Shown: positions 9,083-18,729 of the stretch, in pieces
Layout of the letters: every line of letters starts with the position of its first letter
How positions within the stretch are numbered: position 1 is the first letter of the stretch
Origin: an uncultured Pelagibacteraceae bacterium
Lineage (GTDB): Bacteria; Pseudomonadota; Alphaproteobacteria; Pelagibacterales; Pelagibacteraceae
Length of the DNA stretch: 64,000 nt
Reading direction: 5' to 3'
Assembly (NCBI GenBank): GCA_902592375.1
Contig: CACJEG010000004.1
Span: 1 to 64,000 of the forward strand
The notes under the pieces: generated by a model
Told to the model about the DNA's origin: nothing
Databases searched by the model: none
What the model saw: only the letters and a program-made list of their open reading frames with translations
Program-made: the position numbers and the translations under genes

Positions 9083-9666
9083 CTTAATGAACTTATATAT
9101 TCCTTGATTTTTTTAATAGGTAGACCCATAATTGTATCCTCGTCACCTTCTATGCTTGCAAACAAACTTCTGCCCTCTCCTTCAATTTGGTAAACATTGT
9201 ATGCATAAAGGGTTGCATCAGATATTTTAGATAAATAATTTTTTAATTCATCATCAGTAAATTTTTTCATAGTTAATTTTGCTTTATCAGTATAATTCCA
9301 AATCATAGATCCATTTTTAGATATACAAACAGAACTAATTAAAAAATGTGATTTACCGTTAAGTTTTTTTAATATTTCCATTGCTTCCTCTCTGCTTTCT
9401 GGTTTAGATATCAGTTCACCCTCCAAATCTATCACACTATCTGCTCCTAATACTATTTCGTCATTTTTTTTCATGCTAACTTTGTTTGCTTTTAATTCAG
9501 CTAAATTTTTTGAAATTATTTCTGAACTTGCCTGTTCTTTTAATAAGCTTTTTTTAACGGGCTCTTCATCTACGTTTGAGGGCTCAACAACGCATTTAAT
9601 ATTATTTTTATCTAAGATCTCTTTTCTAACCTTGCTTTTTGAAGCAAGAATAATTTTATTTAACAT
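9079..9666 (-). CDS. maf: Maf family nucleoside triphosphate pyrophosphatase
   Basis: Maf proteins hydrolyse non-canonical or pyrimidine nucleoside triphosphates and can influence septum formation. At 195 aa it has the N-terminal signature LASKSKVRKEIL, the catalytic Asp region LGADSVIDLEGE and the C-terminal block GLPIKKIKEYI. Subtype (dTTPase versus m7GTPase) is not decided. It overlaps the upstream PEP synthase regulator by 11 bp. Confidence 0.93.
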   Translation of the reverse strand: MLNKIILASKSKVRKEILDKNNIKCVVEPSNVDEEPVKKSLLKEQASSEIISKNLAELKANKVSMKKNDEIVLGADSVIDLEGELISKPESREEAMEILKKLNGKSHFLISSVCISKNGSMIWNYTDKAKLTMKKFTDDELKNYLSKISDATLYAYNVYQIEGEGRSLFASIEGDEDTIMGLPIKKIKEYISSLR

Positions 9667-10483
9667 TGTTTAAATATATTTCGTGAATTTTAATTATAGA
9701 AGCTGCTGTTTCTTCGACTGACTTTCTCGTTACGTCTATAAGAGGCCACTTATATTTTTGAAATGTTTTTTTTGCCTCTAAAACCTCTTTTTTAATATTT
9801 TCTAAATTTGTATATTCAATATTTTCTGTTTCTTTCAAAGAATTCATTCTATTTTTTCTCAAATCTGCCAATCTTTCCGGCTCTGTGCTTAGTCCTACAA
9901 CACATGTCATTTGTGGATTTTTTTTAAGGGACTCTGGCAAAGAATTTTCATTTACTAAGGGGATGTTTGACGTTTTAAATCCTTTGTTGGCTAAGTAAAT
10001 AGATGTTGGTGTTTTGCTTGTTCTGCTTACGCCTACAAGAATAATATCAGATTTGTTTACTTCGTTTATTAAATTTCCATCATCATGATTCATTGTAAAT
10101 TGAATTGCTTCAATTCTGTCATAATACTCTTCATTCAATATATGTTGACCGCTCGGCTCGTGTGTTGCTTTTTGATTTAATATTTTTGAAAAATTCAGAA
10201 TTAAATTTCCTAAAACGCCAAAACATGGAATATTTTTACCCTCACTCGCTTTCGCAAGGTATTTGGCTAAATTGTTATCCACGATTGTATATAAGATTAT
10301 TGAATTTTCATTTTTTTTTGCATCCTCTAGAATTTTTAAAATTTGATTTTCTGTCCTTGTAAAAGAGTAAGAATGAACCTTATATTCTATATTTAAAAAT
10401 TGAGCCTTCAGAGCTAAAAATATTCTATCTAAAGTCTCGCCCGTCGAGTCAGAAATTAAATATATTTGATATGTATTACTCAT
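9656..10483 (-). CDS. Bifunctional kinase/phosphorylase regulating PEP synthase or PPDK (DUF299/PPSR family)
   Basis: Members of this family switch phosphoenolpyruvate synthase or pyruvate phosphate dikinase off with ADP-dependent phosphorylation and on with Pi-dependent dephosphorylation of an active-site Thr. The 275-aa protein has YLISDSTGETL at the N-terminus, the P-loop-like GVSRTSKTPTSIYLA, and GLSTEPERLADLRKNRM. In Caulobacter and Rickettsia the homologue flanks the replication origin opposite hemE, exactly the arrangement seen here. Which of the two target enzymes it controls cannot be told from the window. Confidence 0.93.
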   Translation of the reverse strand: MSNTYQIYLISDSTGETLDRIFLALKAQFLNIEYKVHSYSFTRTENQILKILEDAKKNENSIILYTIVDNNLAKYLAKASEGKNIPCFGVLGNLILNFSKILNQKATHEPSGQHILNEEYYDRIEAIQFTMNHDDGNLINEVNKSDIILVGVSRTSKTPTSIYLANKGFKTSNIPLVNENSLPESLKKNPQMTCVVGLSTEPERLADLRKNRMNSLKETENIEYTNLENIKKEVLEAKKTFQKYKWPLIDVTRKSVEETAASIIKIHEIYLNNVK

Positions 10484-10749
10484 GAATAAATTGTTAATAA
10501 ATTTGTAATATTTTAATTAAATTACACAATTTAAAATTTTTTAAATTAACATTGTAAAAACTGCTATTTATTAACATTAATAATAAATAGGGTAAAACAA
10601 TCCACAAAATTAATATGTTTAAAAAAGCTTCATTTTAAACAATTTTAACCAAATTAGATGTTGGTAAACTGTGAATATAATGTTTATAAAAATTAATCAC
10701 CTTTATTCACAAGATATATTACAACTACAATAATTAATAATACTTATTT
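10484..10749. other. Candidate chromosome replication origin (oriC) region
   Basis: This 266-bp region between the divergent PPSR-family gene and hemE is extremely AT-rich on its left two thirds, suitable as an unwinding element. On the right it has three DnaA-box-like 9-mers within 42 bp: TTATTCACA at 10703-10711 (fits TTATNCACA), and on the opposite strand ATATTCACA (10670-10678) and TTATAAACA (10681-10689), each with one mismatch. The gene order is that of the Caulobacter/Rickettsia origin, and parS/parAB lie 8-10 kb away. It must also hold the promoters of both flanking genes. Location is inferred, not shown. Confidence 0.65.
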
Positions 10750-11754
10750 ATGAAACCTTTAAACAAAGTAATAATTAACAAAGATACTTCGTTCAATCCT
10801 ATATGGATTATGAGACAGGCTGGTAGATATTTGCCAGAATTTAGGGCAATAAGAAAAGAAAATCCTAATTTTATTAATTTATGTTTAAATGATGATTTAT
10901 CTTCAGAAATAACTCTACAACCATTAAAAAGATTTGATCTGGATGCTGCAATAATATTTTCAGATATCTTAATGCTTCCTTATGGATTAGGTCAAAAAGT
11001 AGAATTTGAAAAAAACTTCGGGCCAAAATTAGGGGAATTAAATCTAAATGAAATTGCTAGGACTGATGAAATTGACTTTGTAGAGAAAATACACCGTGTG
11101 TATAAAGCATTAAAAAAAGTTAGCTCAGACTCTAGTTTAAAAAATAAAAATACCATAGGATTTACTGGTGCTCCATGGACATTACTAGTTTATATGATTA
11201 ATCAACAGTCCCCTAAAAAAAATTTGAAAAAAGATTTTTTTAAAGATGAGTTTTTAATAAATAGAATTTTATTAATTATTGAAAAATTTTTAAAGGTTCA
11301 TATTAAAAATCAAGTTGATAACGGTGCGAATGTAATTCAAATTTTTGATAGTTGGGCAGGTTTATTAGAGGAAAAAGATTTACCTAATTATGTTTATTCT
11401 CCAACTTTAAATTTAGTAAATTATGCAAAATCTTTAAATGTGCCAGTTATATGTTTTCCCAGAGAAATTAAAAATTATAAAGAGTTTTGCGATATTGTTA
11501 AACCTGATGCTGTTAGTATCGACTATAATGTTGATCCAAAAAAAATACTTAAAGATATAAGTATACCTATACAAGGAGGCTTAGACCCAAAAATTTTGTT
11601 AACAGATAAAGAAACATTAAAAAAAGAAGCCTTTCATTACTTAGAAATTTTTCGAGATCACCCGTATATATTTAATCTCGGCCATGGTATTTTGCCTGAA
11701 ACAAATCCAGAAATGGTTGAAAATTTAATTAAAATTGTAAAAGATTTTAAATGA
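10750..11754 (+). CDS. hemE: Uroporphyrinogen decarboxylase HemE
   Basis: HemE removes four acetate carboxyls from uroporphyrinogen III in heme synthesis. The 334-aa protein starts with the family signature WIMRQAGRYLPEFR near residue 20, keeps the catalytic Asp in FSDIL, and has GFTGAPWTLLVYMI and the C-terminal NLGHGILPET. It begins a hemE-hemH-hemJ unit and overlaps hemH by 4 bp. Position beside the presumed origin is conserved in alphaproteobacteria. Confidence 0.97.
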   Translation: MKPLNKVIINKDTSFNPIWIMRQAGRYLPEFRAIRKENPNFINLCLNDDLSSEITLQPLKRFDLDAAIIFSDILMLPYGLGQKVEFEKNFGPKLGELNLNEIARTDEIDFVEKIHRVYKALKKVSSDSSLKNKNTIGFTGAPWTLLVYMINQQSPKKNLKKDFFKDEFLINRILLIIEKFLKVHIKNQVDNGANVIQIFDSWAGLLEEKDLPNYVYSPTLNLVNYAKSLNVPVICFPREIKNYKEFCDIVKPDAVSIDYNVDPKKILKDISIPIQGGLDPKILLTDKETLKKEAFHYLEIFRDHPYIFNLGHGILPETNPEMVENLIKIVKDFK

Positions 11755-12746
11755 TTGAAAAAAATCACCCACCTATAAAATACGGCAACACAGGAGTTCT
11801 TATAGTTAATTTAGGCACACCTGATTCCACTAATTGGTTTGATATAAGAAAATATTTAAAAGAATTTCTTTCTGATAGAAGGGTTATCGAAGTAAATCCT
11901 GCGATTTGGCAAATAATTTTGAATTTGTTTATTTTAAATTTTAGACCCTCCAAAACTGCTAAAGCATACAAAGAAATTTGGATGAAGGATGAAAATATAT
12001 CGCCACTTCTTTATTATACAAAAAAGCAAAGTAAGAAAATTTCAAATTCATTTTCAAAAGAAAATATTTTTATAGATTTTGCTATGAGGTATGGAAATCC
12101 GAGCATTAAGAGCAAAATTCATAAATTGCATAAAATGGGTTGCGAAAATTTGGTGATACTTCCTCTTTACCCCCAATATGCGGCAGCTACAACAGCAACA
12201 GTTTGTGATGAGGTATACAGAACTTTAATGAAAATGAGGTGGCAACCTTCTTTAAAAATAATTCCTCATTACGAATCTGATCCACTTTACATTGATGCGC
12301 TTGTTAATTCGATTAATAAAAAAATAAATGAAATCAGCTGGAAACCAGATCTAATCATAGCTTCTTATCATGGGATACCAAAAAAATATTTTGATAAAGG
12401 TGATCCTTATCATTGTTATTGTCATAAAACGACAAGACTAATTTCGGAAAAATTTAGTTCAGTTAAAATTAAAACTACATTTCAGTCAAGATTTGGTCCA
12501 CAAGAATGGCTTCAACCATACACTGACAAGACTTTAGAAAATTTGCCTAAAGAAGGTGTTAAAAACGTCCTTACAATTTGTCCAGGGTTTGCATCTGATT
12601 GTGTAGAAACTTTAGAGGAAATACAAATTCAAGCTAAAGAAAGTTTTTTAAATTCAGGAGGAGAAAATTTTGATATGGTTCCCTGTTTAAATGATAATAG
12701 TGATCATATAATTTTATTAAAAGCCCTAATTGAAAGAAATATCTAA
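11751..12746 (+). CDS. hemH: Ferrochelatase HemH
   Basis: Ferrochelatase inserts Fe(II) into protoporphyrin IX. At 331 aa it has the family length, with VLIVNLGTPDS at the N-terminus, the metal-site His in ASYHGIPKKY, the block QSRFGPQEWLQPYT, and the catalytic Glu region GFASDCVETLEEI. It overlaps hemE by 4 bp and lies 3 bp before hemJ, so three consecutive late heme genes are together. Confidence 0.97.
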   Translation: MIEKNHPPIKYGNTGVLIVNLGTPDSTNWFDIRKYLKEFLSDRRVIEVNPAIWQIILNLFILNFRPSKTAKAYKEIWMKDENISPLLYYTKKQSKKISNSFSKENIFIDFAMRYGNPSIKSKIHKLHKMGCENLVILPLYPQYAAATTATVCDEVYRTLMKMRWQPSLKIIPHYESDPLYIDALVNSINKKINEISWKPDLIIASYHGIPKKYFDKGDPYHCYCHKTTRLISEKFSSVKIKTTFQSRFGPQEWLQPYTDKTLENLPKEGVKNVLTICPGFASDCVETLEEIQIQAKESFLNSGGENFDMVPCLNDNSDHIILLKALIERNI

Positions 12747-12749
12747 TAT

Positions 12750-13184
12750 ATGAATTCGTATTTATTATTTAAATCTTTACATTTAATCGCTGTTGTTTCC
12801 TGGATGGCAGGCCTTTTATATCTTCCTAGAATTTTTGTTTACCATGTTGAAAATAAAGAAAAAAAAGAAGCAACCGATATTTTTGAGGTGATGGAAAAAA
12901 GATTATTTTTTTATATCATGCGACCCGCAATGGTTTTTACTTGGGTTTTTGGATTAGTATTAATTTATCTTAATGGAATTGATATTTTCTTTCACTTATG
13001 GTTCCAAATAAAGATTGTCTTAGTAATATTGTTATCTGCTTACAATGATTATCTAGGAAAGTGTCTCGTTGCGCTTAAAAATTCTACAAATATAAGATCT
13101 GCAAAATTCTTTAGGATTATCAATGAAATACCAACAGTTATCTTAATTATTTTAGTATTTTTGGCTATTTTTAAGCCAATCTAG
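12750..13184 (+). CDS. hemJ: Protoporphyrinogen oxidase HemJ
   Basis: HemJ is the membrane protoporphyrinogen IX oxidase used by many alphaproteobacteria without HemG/HemY. The 144-aa protein has four hydrophobic segments; the conserved His in SLHLIAVVSWMAGLLYLPR and the Arg/Lys-rich loops typical of this family are visible. Placement directly after hemE and hemH supports the assignment over a generic UPF0093 label. Confidence 0.92.
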   Translation: MNSYLLFKSLHLIAVVSWMAGLLYLPRIFVYHVENKEKKEATDIFEVMEKRLFFYIMRPAMVFTWVFGLVLIYLNGIDIFFHLWFQIKIVLVILLSAYNDYLGKCLVALKNSTNIRSAKFFRIINEIPTVILIILVFLAIFKPI

Positions 13185-13223
13185 GGTTGAAATAATAACA
13201 GCAGTATATATATTAATCATGTC

Positions 13224-13239
13224 TGATAAGTCCTTATCA
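13224..13239. promoter_or_regulatory. Perfect dyad in the rho leader
   Basis: TGATAAG (13224-13230) and CTTATCA (13233-13239) form an inverted repeat 12 bp before the rho start codon at 13251. It is followed by an A-run rather than a T-run, so it is not an intrinsic terminator in the rho direction. It could be an operator or part of an autoregulatory leader, as rho is autogenously controlled in other bacteria. Functional meaning is unproven. Confidence 0.35.
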
Positions 13240-13250
13240 AAAAATTAACC

Positions 13251-14519
13251 ATGAACATTCAAGAACTCAAATTAAAAACATCTGAACAGCTTATTACACA
13301 GGCAGAAGAGCTCGGTATAGAAAACGCGAGTACATTGAGAAAACAAGAAATTCTTTTTGCCATTCTTAAAAAAGTTGCTGAAAAAGAGGAAATTACTGGC
13401 TTAGGGGTTTTGCAGTTATTACAAGACGGCTTTGGCTTTCTGAGAGCAATGGAATCAAATTATTTGCCAGGACCAGATGATATTTATGTAAGCCCAAGTC
13501 AAATTAGAAAATTTGGTTTAAGAACGGGAGATACAGTTGAAGGACCAGTTAGAGCCCCCAAAGAGGGAGAAAGATATTTTGCACTGTTGCAAGTAAGTAA
13601 AATAAATTTTGAAGAACCAGAAAAAGCTAGACATAAAATTGCATTTGATAACTTAACGCCTTTATATCCAGACAAACAATTGGTTATGGAAGTTGAAACT
13701 ACGAAAGTTGAAAAAAAACCAGATCTTACCCCAAGGTTAATTGATCTTGTTAGCCCAATTGGAAAAGGACAAAGGTCAATAATAATTTCTCCACCCAAAG
13801 CTGGAAAGACGATGATTTTACAAAGTATTGCAAACTCTATAGCAAAAAATTATCCAGAATGCTATTTAATAGTTCTTTTGATTGATGAGCGTCCTGAAGA
13901 AGTTACGGATATGCAAAGAACGGTTAAAGGCGAAGTAATTAGTTCTACATTTGATGAGCCCGCACAAAGACACGTGGCTGTTGCTGAAATGGTTATCGAA
14001 AAAGCTAAAAGACTGACCGAACATAAAAAAGACGTTGTCATTTTATTAGATTCAATAACAAGATTGGGAAGGGCGTATAATGCAGTTATACCAAGCTCGG
14101 GCAAGGTTTTAACTGGGGGTGTTGATGCAAACGCACTTCAAAGACCAAAGAGATTTTTTGGTGCTGCCAGAAACATTGAAGAAGGTGGATCGTTAACAAT
14201 TATTTCTACAGCTTTAATTGATACAGGAAGTAGAATGGATGAAGTAATTTTTGAAGAGTTTAAAGGTACGGGTAATAGCGAAACTGTTCTAGATAGAAAA
14301 ATCGCTGATAAAAGAATTTATCCAGCTATTGATATTACAAAATCTGGAACAAGAAGAGAGGAGCTATTATTTGATAAAAATGATTTACAAAAAATGAATG
14401 TGCTTAGAAGAATAATTGCCCCAATGGGAACAATGGATGCTATTGAGTTTATAAACTCAAAATTAAAAGTTACTAAAAATAATTCTGAGTTTTTTAACTC
14501 GATGAACAAACCAGCTTAA
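13251..14519 (+). CDS. rho: Transcription termination factor Rho
   Basis: Rho is the hexameric RNA helicase that ends transcription. The 422-aa protein has the N-terminal Rho_N helices ([14 protein letters not shown]), the cold-shock-like RNA-binding domain with [22 protein letters not shown], Walker A PPKAGKT at residues 181-187, and [15 protein letters not shown]. It stands between hemJ and mnmE as in other alphaproteobacteria, with a small dyad in its leader. Confidence 0.98.
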   Translation: MNIQELKLKTSEQLITQAEELGIENASTLRKQEILFAILKKVAEKEEITGLGVLQLLQDGFGFLRAMESNYLPGPDDIYVSPSQIRKFGLRTGDTVEGPVRAPKEGERYFALLQVSKINFEEPEKARHKIAFDNLTPLYPDKQLVMEVETTKVEKKPDLTPRLIDLVSPIGKGQRSIIISPPKAGKTMILQSIANSIAKNYPECYLIVLLIDERPEEVTDMQRTVKGEVISSTFDEPAQRHVAVAEMVIEKAKRLTEHKKDVVILLDSITRLGRAYNAVIPSSGKVLTGGVDANALQRPKRFFGAARNIEEGGSLTIISTALIDTGSRMDEVIFEEFKGTGNSETVLDRKIADKRIYPAIDITKSGTRREELLFDKNDLQKMNVLRRIIAPMGTMDAIEFINSKLKVTKNNSEFFNSMNKPA

Positions 14520-14533
14520 ATATAATTATTAAA

Positions 14534-15364
14534 TTATAAGTAGCCTAATTCTTCCATTTCTGTTTTGAATACTTCCTCAATTTCTTTTATTATTTCCTTG
14601 TCCAAAATATTTTGCCATTTATTTTTTGGCCCTAAATTAAAAAATTTTTTATTAAGCTCTTTGTTTCTTTTTGAATTGTCATTAAAACCAAATTTATCTT
14701 CTTGATTTGACATATTATCAAATGTGCATTCCTCAATAGCTTTTAATACACTCTTATTGTTAAATTTGAGATCAGTAATATTTTCTAGATAATTTATAAT
14801 TTTAGAGAACTCTTCAACTGGATTTTTTAAAAGATTTTCATACTTTATAATTAAAAGATTTTTCTTAAATTTTTTCCAAGATTTATAATGATTTGACCAC
14901 GAACCAATTATTGTAGGCAACCCTATTTCAGCTTCATTACCACCCAACACCTTATTTTCTTTCATAAATTCAAGAGCGTCATAATAATTATTTTTATGAA
15001 AATAATTTAATACTGAAGTAATTATATTGCGTGGATCTCTAACAATATATATCACTCCGAGTGTATTTTGTTCATTTGTAAAATAGTGCTTACCTCCCTC
15101 CCAACTCCAAAAAGCATTATGTGTTTTAAAAATTTTTAATCTATTTTCCAAGTTTAATTTGTGCTGTGCTTTAATGCAATATTTTGCAAATTCATCTTGA
15201 TTGTTAATATTATCAGATAAATTTAAAAAATGACTTCTAAGAGGGAATTGACCAATTACATTATTATTTATATTAAATTCTTTATCAGGTGATAATAGAT
15301 TATCTAAAAATAATCTTACCCATGTATTTCCACTTTTGGGATAAGAAGATAGCCATATAATCAT
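14534..15364 (-). CDS. PAPS-dependent sulfotransferase domain protein
   Basis: A 276-aa cytosolic-type sulfotransferase. The 5'-phosphosulfate loop SYPKSGNTW lies at residues 7-15 and the 3'-phosphate site IYIVRDPRNIITS is present, with HNAFW likely near the acceptor site. Such enzymes transfer sulfate from PAPS to alcohols or glycans; the acceptor here is unknown. It is the only minus-strand gene between hemE and parB and interrupts the usual rho-mnmE order, so it may be an acquired or strain-variable gene. Confidence 0.85.
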   Translation of the reverse strand: MIIWLSSYPKSGNTWVRLFLDNLLSPDKEFNINNNVIGQFPLRSHFLNLSDNINNQDEFAKYCIKAQHKLNLENRLKIFKTHNAFWSWEGGKHYFTNEQNTLGVIYIVRDPRNIITSVLNYFHKNNYYDALEFMKENKVLGGNEAEIGLPTIIGSWSNHYKSWKKFKKNLLIIKYENLLKNPVEEFSKIINYLENITDLKFNNKSVLKAIEECTFDNMSNQEDKFGFNDNSKRNKELNKKFFNLGPKNKWQNILDKEIIKEIEEVFKTEMEELGYL

Positions 15365-15408
15365 AATTAAATTTTACACAAAAATTATTTAGAAGCTATA
15401 ATATCATT

Positions 15409-16740
15409 ATGACAATTTATGCTCTATCGAGTGGTCCTGGTATATCCGGTGTTGCTGTTATAAGACTTTCAGGACAAGACACCTCAAAAGTAATTCAACT
15501 TTTAACTGGTAAGGAGACACCAAAGCCTAGAGTAGCAACATTAAGAAAAATCAATAAAATCAAGACTTCTGAGCTGATTGATGAGGGACTAATTCTTTGG
15601 TTTCCTGGCCCTGAGAGCTACACAGGCGAAGATATGGCTGAAATTCAAGTTCATGGCAGTAAAGCTGTTGTGGATGCCCTGCACTCCTCTCTTTCAGCTA
15701 TAGAAAATTGTAGATTAGCTGAGCCAGGTGAATTTACAAAACTGGCATTTCAAAATGGAAAAATAAATTTACTTAAAGCAGAAAGTATTGCTGATTTGAT
15801 TTCTTCAGAAACAGAAATTCAAAGACAACAAGCAATAAAAATCATGAATGGAAAATCATCTGACCAATTTAATTTTCTAAGAGAAAAACTTTTAAAAATT
15901 ATATCACATGTCGAGGCAAAAATTGATTTTCCAGAGGAAGATCTGCCTAATAATATTTTAGATGAAATCAAAAACAGTTCAAATGAAGTAATAAATAAAA
16001 TTAAAAAAATATTAAACGACCAAAAAGTTGGAGAAAGAATTAGAGAAGGTTTTAAAATTGCTATTCTAGGACCAACAAATGCTGGCAAATCTAGCTTAAT
16101 GAATCACTTATCTAATCGTGATGTCGCAATCGTTTCAGAAATTGCAGGTACAACTAGAGATGTGATTGAGACCCATTTTAATATAGACGGTTATCCAGTT
16201 ATAATCTCTGATACAGCCGGAATAAGAGATTCTCAAGATGAGATAGAAAAAAAAGGAATTAAATTATCTCTAAATAGAGCTGAAGAAGCAGATTTAAAGC
16301 TTGTTGTGGTTGATGCAAAAAGCCCTGATTTTACTGATGTTTTGAAGGGTTTATTAGATGAGAATGCAATTTTAGTTATTAATAAATCTGATCTTTTAGA
16401 AAAAGATATTGATCCAGAAATTAAAAAAACAAATCATGTTTTAATTTCGATTAAAGAAAATAAAAACATTGAAGAATTAATGTTAAAAATAAAAAATAAT
16501 TTAAAAAATAAATTTCTTACAACTGATGATATTTTAATTACAAGAGAGAGACACAGGCAACACTTGCAACAGTGTTTGCATCATCTAAATAACTTTAATC
16601 AAAAAAAAGAAATCGAAGATTTTGATAAAGCTGCAGAAGATTTAAGATTAGCTACTAGACATTTAGGCATCATTGTTGGAAAAGTTGATGTAGAGGAGAT
16701 ATTAGGTAGTATTTTCAACGATTTTTGTATCGGCAAGTAA
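15409..16740 (+). CDS. mnmE: tRNA modification GTPase MnmE
   Basis: MnmE acts with MnmG to make 5-(carboxymethyl)aminomethyluridine at the wobble position of some tRNAs. The 443-aa protein has the N-terminal folate-binding domain (IYALSSGPGISGVAVIRLSG), a G domain inserted in the helical domain with G1 GPTNAGKSS from residue 221, DTAGIR and NKSD, and the C-terminal FCIGK motif. It is followed 117 bp later by its partner mnmG. Confidence 0.97.
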   Translation: MTIYALSSGPGISGVAVIRLSGQDTSKVIQLLTGKETPKPRVATLRKINKIKTSELIDEGLILWFPGPESYTGEDMAEIQVHGSKAVVDALHSSLSAIENCRLAEPGEFTKLAFQNGKINLLKAESIADLISSETEIQRQQAIKIMNGKSSDQFNFLREKLLKIISHVEAKIDFPEEDLPNNILDEIKNSSNEVINKIKKILNDQKVGERIREGFKIAILGPTNAGKSSLMNHLSNRDVAIVSEIAGTTRDVIETHFNIDGYPVIISDTAGIRDSQDEIEKKGIKLSLNRAEEADLKLVVVDAKSPDFTDVLKGLLDENAILVINKSDLLEKDIDPEIKKTNHVLISIKENKNIEELMLKIKNNLKNKFLTTDDILITRERHRQHLQQCLHHLNNFNQKKEIEDFDKAAEDLRLATRHLGIIVGKVDVEEILGSIFNDFCIGK

Positions 16741-16771
16741 TACCCTATTTTGCTGGTTTTTTGCACTTTTT

Positions 16772-16791
16772 TTATCAAAAAACGTTGATAA
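16772..16791. promoter_or_regulatory. Inverted repeat in the mnmE-mnmG gap
   Basis: TTATCAA (16772-16778) and TTGATAA (16785-16791) form a 7-bp dyad with a 6-bp spacer in the 117-bp gap before mnmG. A second weaker dyad follows, GGCTTA (16796-16801) with TAAGCC (16814-16819). No T-run follows either, so a terminator is unlikely; an operator or promoter-associated element is possible. The TTATCA/TGATAA half-sites resemble those in the rho leader. Confidence 0.3.
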
Positions 16792-16857
16792 ATATGGCTT
16801 ATTTACAAAAAATTAAGCCTATCTTGTAAATTATATAATCACATATAGATTTGGATT

Positions 16858-18729
16858 ATGAAAAATGATTTGTCATTTGATGTAGTTGTAATTGGAGGAG
16901 GCCATGCCGGATGTGAAGCTGCAGCAGCTTCTGCTCGTCTTGGAGTGAACACTGCCCTATTTACACACAAAATAGAAACTATCGGGGAGATGTCCTGTAA
17001 CCCGGCAATAGGAGGTTTGGGCAAAGGTCATTTGGTTAGAGAAATAGATGCACTTGATGGTCTTATGGGAGATGTAGCAGATAAATCAGGTATACAATTT
17101 AGATTGCTAAACAGAAGTAGAGGGCCAGCAGTTAGAGGACCACGAACACAATCAGATAGATCGCTTTATCGTAAATATATGCAAGAAATATTGCTAAACT
17201 ATTGTAATTTAAACGTTTTTTCTGATCCTGTTGTAAAGTTTATTTTTAATAAAAATTCAATAAGTGGATTTGAAACTAAAGAAGGAAAGAAAGTGCTATC
17301 GAATAAGATAATACTTACAACAGGGACTTTTTTGAATGGTTTGATACATATAGGTGATGAAAGAACTCCAGCAGGTAGATATGATGAAAAACCTTCTACA
17401 GGTTTGAGTGAACAATTGGCAAAATATAATTTTAAAATTGGAAGATTAAAAACCGGAACGCCACCAAGGTTAGATTCAAGGACAATTAATTTTGAAAACT
17501 TAGAAGAGCAATTCGCTGATGACGATCCTTATTTTTTTTCATTCTTAACAAAAAAAAATTTAAATAAACAAGTGTCATGTAGAATGACATATACAAATGA
17601 GAAGGTTCATAAAATTATAGAAAAGAATTTATCAAAGAGTGCTATGTACTCAGGCAGTATAAAAGGAGTAGGCCCAAGATATTGTCCATCAATAGAAGAT
17701 AAAATAGTAAAATTTGCAGATAAAGTTCGTCATCAGATATTTTTAGAACCCGAGGGTCTAAATGACCACACAATTTACCCAAATGGTATCTCAACATCAC
17801 TTCCAGCCGATGTTCAGCAAGAAATATGCAATAATATCAATGGTTTAGATAATGTTACCATATTAAGACCAGGATATGCAATAGAATATGACTATGTAGA
17901 TCCACGTGAACTATTCTTAACCCTTGAAACTAAGAAGATAACCAACCTTTATCTAGCCGGTCAGATTAACGGGACAACAGGATATGAGGAAGCTGCAGCA
18001 CAAGGCCTTATAGCTGGAATAAATGCCGCGTTGTCTGTTAAAAAATTGGAACCATTCATACTTGATAGATCTGATGCCTACATCGGAGTAATGATCGATG
18101 ATTTGGTGACTAAAGGAGTAGCTGAGCCATACCGTATGTTTACGTCAAGGGCAGAATATCGATTGAGTTTGAGATCAGATAATGCTGATCAAAGATTAAC
18201 TGCTAAGGGAATAGATATTGGTTTAATTGGTGATCATAGAAAGGCTATATATTTAAGTAAATTTGAACAAATCAGCCAAATTAATACAAAAATGTCTGAA
18301 TCCAAGATTTCACCAACAAAAGCCAAAAAATTTGGAATTAAAATAGCAAAAGATGGAATATTGAGATCATCTAGCGAAGTTTTAACTCAAAAAGGTGTAA
18401 ACATGAATAAAATTAGGGAAATATGGTCTGACATACCTTTTTTTAGCAAAGAAATTGATGAACAAGTGGAGATTAACGCTCATTACAGAGGATATTTAAA
18501 GAAACAAAAAGCTGATATTTTAGCGTTTAAGAGGGATGAAAACTTACTTATTCCAGATAAAATTAATTATGACGGGCTATCAGGTTTATCTAATGAGGTA
18601 AAAGCAAAATTTAAAGAAATAAAGCCCAAAACAATGGGTCAAGCTCTAAGAATTGATGGAATAACTCCTGCCGCCGTATATATTTTGTTGTCACACGTCA
18701 AAAGAAAGTCTATTAAGCATATAGCTTAA
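16858..18729 (+). CDS. mnmG: tRNA uridine-5-carboxymethylaminomethyl modification enzyme MnmG
   Basis: MnmG is the FAD- and NADH-dependent partner of MnmE in wobble-uridine modification. The 623-aa protein starts with the FAD dinucleotide motif [12 protein letters not shown], followed by [14 protein letters not shown], the [12 protein letters not shown] block and [16 protein letters not shown]. Its stop shares one base with the rsmG start, giving the classic gidA-gidB pair. Confidence 0.97.
   Translation: MKNDLSFDVVVIGGGHAGCEAAAASARLGVNTALFTHKIETIGEMSCNPAIGGLGKGHLVREIDALDGLMGDVADKSGIQFRLLNRSRGPAVRGPRTQSDRSLYRKYMQEILLNYCNLNVFSDPVVKFIFNKNSISGFETKEGKKVLSNKIILTTGTFLNGLIHIGDERTPAGRYDEKPSTGLSEQLAKYNFKIGRLKTGTPPRLDSRTINFENLEEQFADDDPYFFSFLTKKNLNKQVSCRMTYTNEKVHKIIEKNLSKSAMYSGSIKGVGPRYCPSIEDKIVKFADKVRHQIFLEPEGLNDHTIYPNGISTSLPADVQQEICNNINGLDNVTILRPGYAIEYDYVDPRELFLTLETKKITNLYLAGQINGTTGYEEAAAQGLIAGINAALSVKKLEPFILDRSDAYIGVMIDDLVTKGVAEPYRMFTSRAEYRLSLRSDNADQRLTAKGIDIGLIGDHRKAIYLSKFEQISQINTKMSESKISPTKAKKFGIKIAKDGILRSSSEVLTQKGVNMNKIREIWSDIPFFSKEIDEQVEINAHYRGYLKKQKADILAFKRDENLLIPDKINYDGLSGLSNEVKAKFKEIKPKTMGQALRIDGITPAAVYILLSHVKRKSIKHIA

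Noticed and set aside
10275-10283. DnaA-box-like TTATCCACG within the PPSR-family gene
   Set aside because: One mismatch and inside coding sequence; it could belong to an extended origin but alone is not evidence.
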